From positions 1-14,868 of the forward strand of contig JAJRVC010000221.1 of NCBI GenBank assembly GCA_024277475.1: 14,868 bases of DNA, read 5' to 3'. This stretch comes from Deltaproteobacteria bacterium. GTDB lineage: Bacteria; Desulfobacterota; Desulfobacteria; Desulfobacterales; JAFDCJ01. The notes beneath the pieces are model-generated. The model saw only the letters and a program-made list of their open reading frames with translations, was not told the origin of the DNA and did not search any database. Numbering within the stretch: position 1 is the stretch's first letter; the number at the start of each line of letters is the position of its first letter. This document shows, in pieces, positions 14,331 to 14,868 of this stretch. Position numbers and translations under genes: made by a program.

Positions 14331-14501
14331 ATGGCAGAAGAGAAAGAAAAGAAAGAAAAAGCCAAGAAAAAATCCAAGGAAAAAGAAAAGGCCAAGAAAA
14401 AGGCAAAAAAGAAAGAGAAAGAGAAAGCTAAGAAAAAAGAGAAAAAGGGCAAGGGGAAGAAAAAAGGCAAAAAAGGGGGGAAAAACAAGGCCAAGAAATA
14501 G
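14331..14501 (+). CDS. Lysine-rich 56-residue polycationic protein
   Basis: A very strong binding site (AAAAAAGGAGGGAG, 14313-14326) precedes the ATG at 14331, arguing that this is a real gene. The 56-residue product has 33 lysines, 9 glutamates, 6 alanines, no aromatic residues and no cysteine; net charge is about +24. The N-terminal part is mixed K/E (MAEEKEKKEK, helix- or coiled-coil-prone) and the last 20 residues are K/G-rich and nearly free of acid. It is not a known enzyme domain. Similar polylysine tails occur on bacterial histone-H1-like proteins, and such chains bind DNA, RNA or polyphosphate. Given CHAD and CYTH neighbours, polyphosphate binding or non-enzymatic lysine polyphosphorylation is a plausible idea, not shown. 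The opposite strand reads as a Phe-rich frame, which is only its complement. Confidence 0.8.
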   Translation: MAEEKEKKEKAKKKSKEKEKAKKKAKKKEKEKAKKKEKKGKGKKKGKKGGKNKAKK

Positions 14502-14614
14502 GCAGATACAAGCGCAATCAAAATTTGGACGTTGAATCTAAAATTCACCAATAGTGAACTTCATATTGGGTCATGTGACTGTGCCGGAGGGACAGAGTCC
14601 GCCGGGATGTCGCA

Positions 14615-14682
14615 CTCGTCCTCGACCCGTTTCGCATCGTGCTTTTTAAGCTCCATTCTCGATTACGAGGAACGAGGACGAG
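14615..14682. repeat. 10-bp perfect inverted repeat
   Basis: CTCGTCCTCG (14615-14624) and CGAGGACGAG (14673-14682) are perfect inverted arms separated by 48 bases; the right arm is itself preceded by the similar CGAGGAACGAGG, giving a short direct duplication. It could end the transcript of the right block, but lacks a clean T-run. Confidence 0.45.
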
Positions 14683-14721
14683 AAACTATCTTAAATCGTA
14701 AGTCTTCATGGCGGGCTGGAA

Positions 14722-14759
14722 CCTCGTGTGAAACTACATTAAGCCGCTTTGGCTGCCGG
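14722..14759 (-). repeat. Dispersed repeat family A, copy 4 (inverted)
   Basis: On the minus strand it reads CCGGCAGCCAAAGCGGC, a short link, then TGTAGTTTCACACGAGG. Both end blocks match the copy at 6214-6282, but the middle A-rich segment is missing. Confidence 0.6.
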
Positions 14760-14806
14760 CAACCGGGTTCGCAAGAAACACCGCCTGGCCGGAACAGTGA
14801 ATTTTT

Positions 14807-14848
14807 CGAACGTCGAACATCGAACGCCCAACGTCGAACTTCGAATAT
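14807..14848 (+). repeat. Heptamer tandem array at the right edge
   Basis: Six successive 7-bp units: CGAACGT, CGAACAT, CGAACGC, CCAACGT, CGAACTT, CGAATAT. It is the same unit as in repeat family B at 6045-6086 and in inverted form at 11941-11970, but the downstream core of family B is not recognisable here. Confidence 0.75.
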
Positions 14849-14868
14849 TGATGACGCTACGCTTTATC

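Larger units (their letters stand above)
14502..14868. other. Gene-free right end with repeats
   Basis: No credible coding region in these 367 bp on either strand. It holds a small stem TTCAC/GTGAA (14544-14558) shortly after the lysine-rich gene, an inverted repeat CTCGTCCTCG (14615-14624) / CGAGGACGAG (14673-14682), an inverted copy of repeat family A (14722-14759), unassigned sequence to about 14800, and a heptamer array (14807-14848). Any further gene of the block lies beyond the window edge. Confidence 0.65.

Noticed and set aside
14282..14551. Minus-strand Phe-rich hydrophobic frame that looks like a membrane peptide
   Set aside because: It is the complement of the lysine-rich gene (Lys AAA/AAG reads as Phe/Leu on the other strand); the + strand has the strong ribosome binding site.
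14755..14800. GGTTCGCAAG near the right end as part of a tRNA
   Set aside because: No matching acceptor stem, anticodon arm or CCA end could be found around it.
6045..14848. Heptamer/octamer arrays as a CRISPR array
   Set aside because: Units are 7-8 bp and directly adjacent, with no spacers and no cas genes.

Overview
The window most likely comes from a Gram-negative, sulfate-reducer-type bacterium of the Desulfobacterota (Deltaproteobacteria, Desulfobacterales-like). The evidence is the style of the proteins, the oxidative TCA pair acnA-icd, and intergenic spaces filled with degenerate heptamer/octamer repeats and palindromes that I associate with that group. The lineage is inferred, since no rRNA or other marker gene is present. 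All 13 genes I accept lie on the + strand.

Left block (1-4401): a large palindromic element (20-117), then aconitase (acnA) and NADP-type isocitrate dehydrogenase (icd), two consecutive TCA steps turning citrate into 2-oxoglutarate and NADPH.

Middle block (4684-10284): an ABC importer resembling E. coli YnjBCD. It has a secreted solute-binding protein, two separate permeases (E. coli YnjC is one fused protein) and an ATPase with an extra C-terminal TOBE-like domain. A choline-kinase/APH-fold phosphotransferase follows, with an altered catalytic loop (N-x-E in place of H-x-D). The binding-protein gene is separated from the first permease by about 520 bp of repeats; the permease and ATPase genes overlap by a few bases and the kinase follows 37 bp later. 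A reasonable model is uptake of a small organic solute followed by phosphorylation inside the cell; the substrate cannot be read from the sequence.

Right block (10330-14501), visibly more A/T-rich: CHAD protein (with a degenerate CYTH-like N-terminus), ParA-type ATPase, stand-alone CYTH triphosphate-tunnel enzyme with an intact active site, a 54-residue Cys-containing small protein, a SixA-type histidine phosphatase, and a 56-residue protein that is 59% lysine. CHAD domains are polyphosphate-binding, CYTH enzymes of this type cleave tripolyphosphate, and polycationic tails bind polyanions. I therefore propose that this block is a polyphosphate-granule handling and positioning module. This is the most interesting inference in the window.

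Gaps between genes hold dispersed repeats: a family with about four copies (CCGG..GCCAAAGCGG / GTAGTTTCA), a second family present as an inverted pair at 6.1 kb and 11.9 kb, heptamer arrays (ACRTCGA-like) and an octamer array (CTTGAACC-like) that runs into the start of the first permease. No tRNA, rRNA, CRISPR array or complete insertion sequence was seen.
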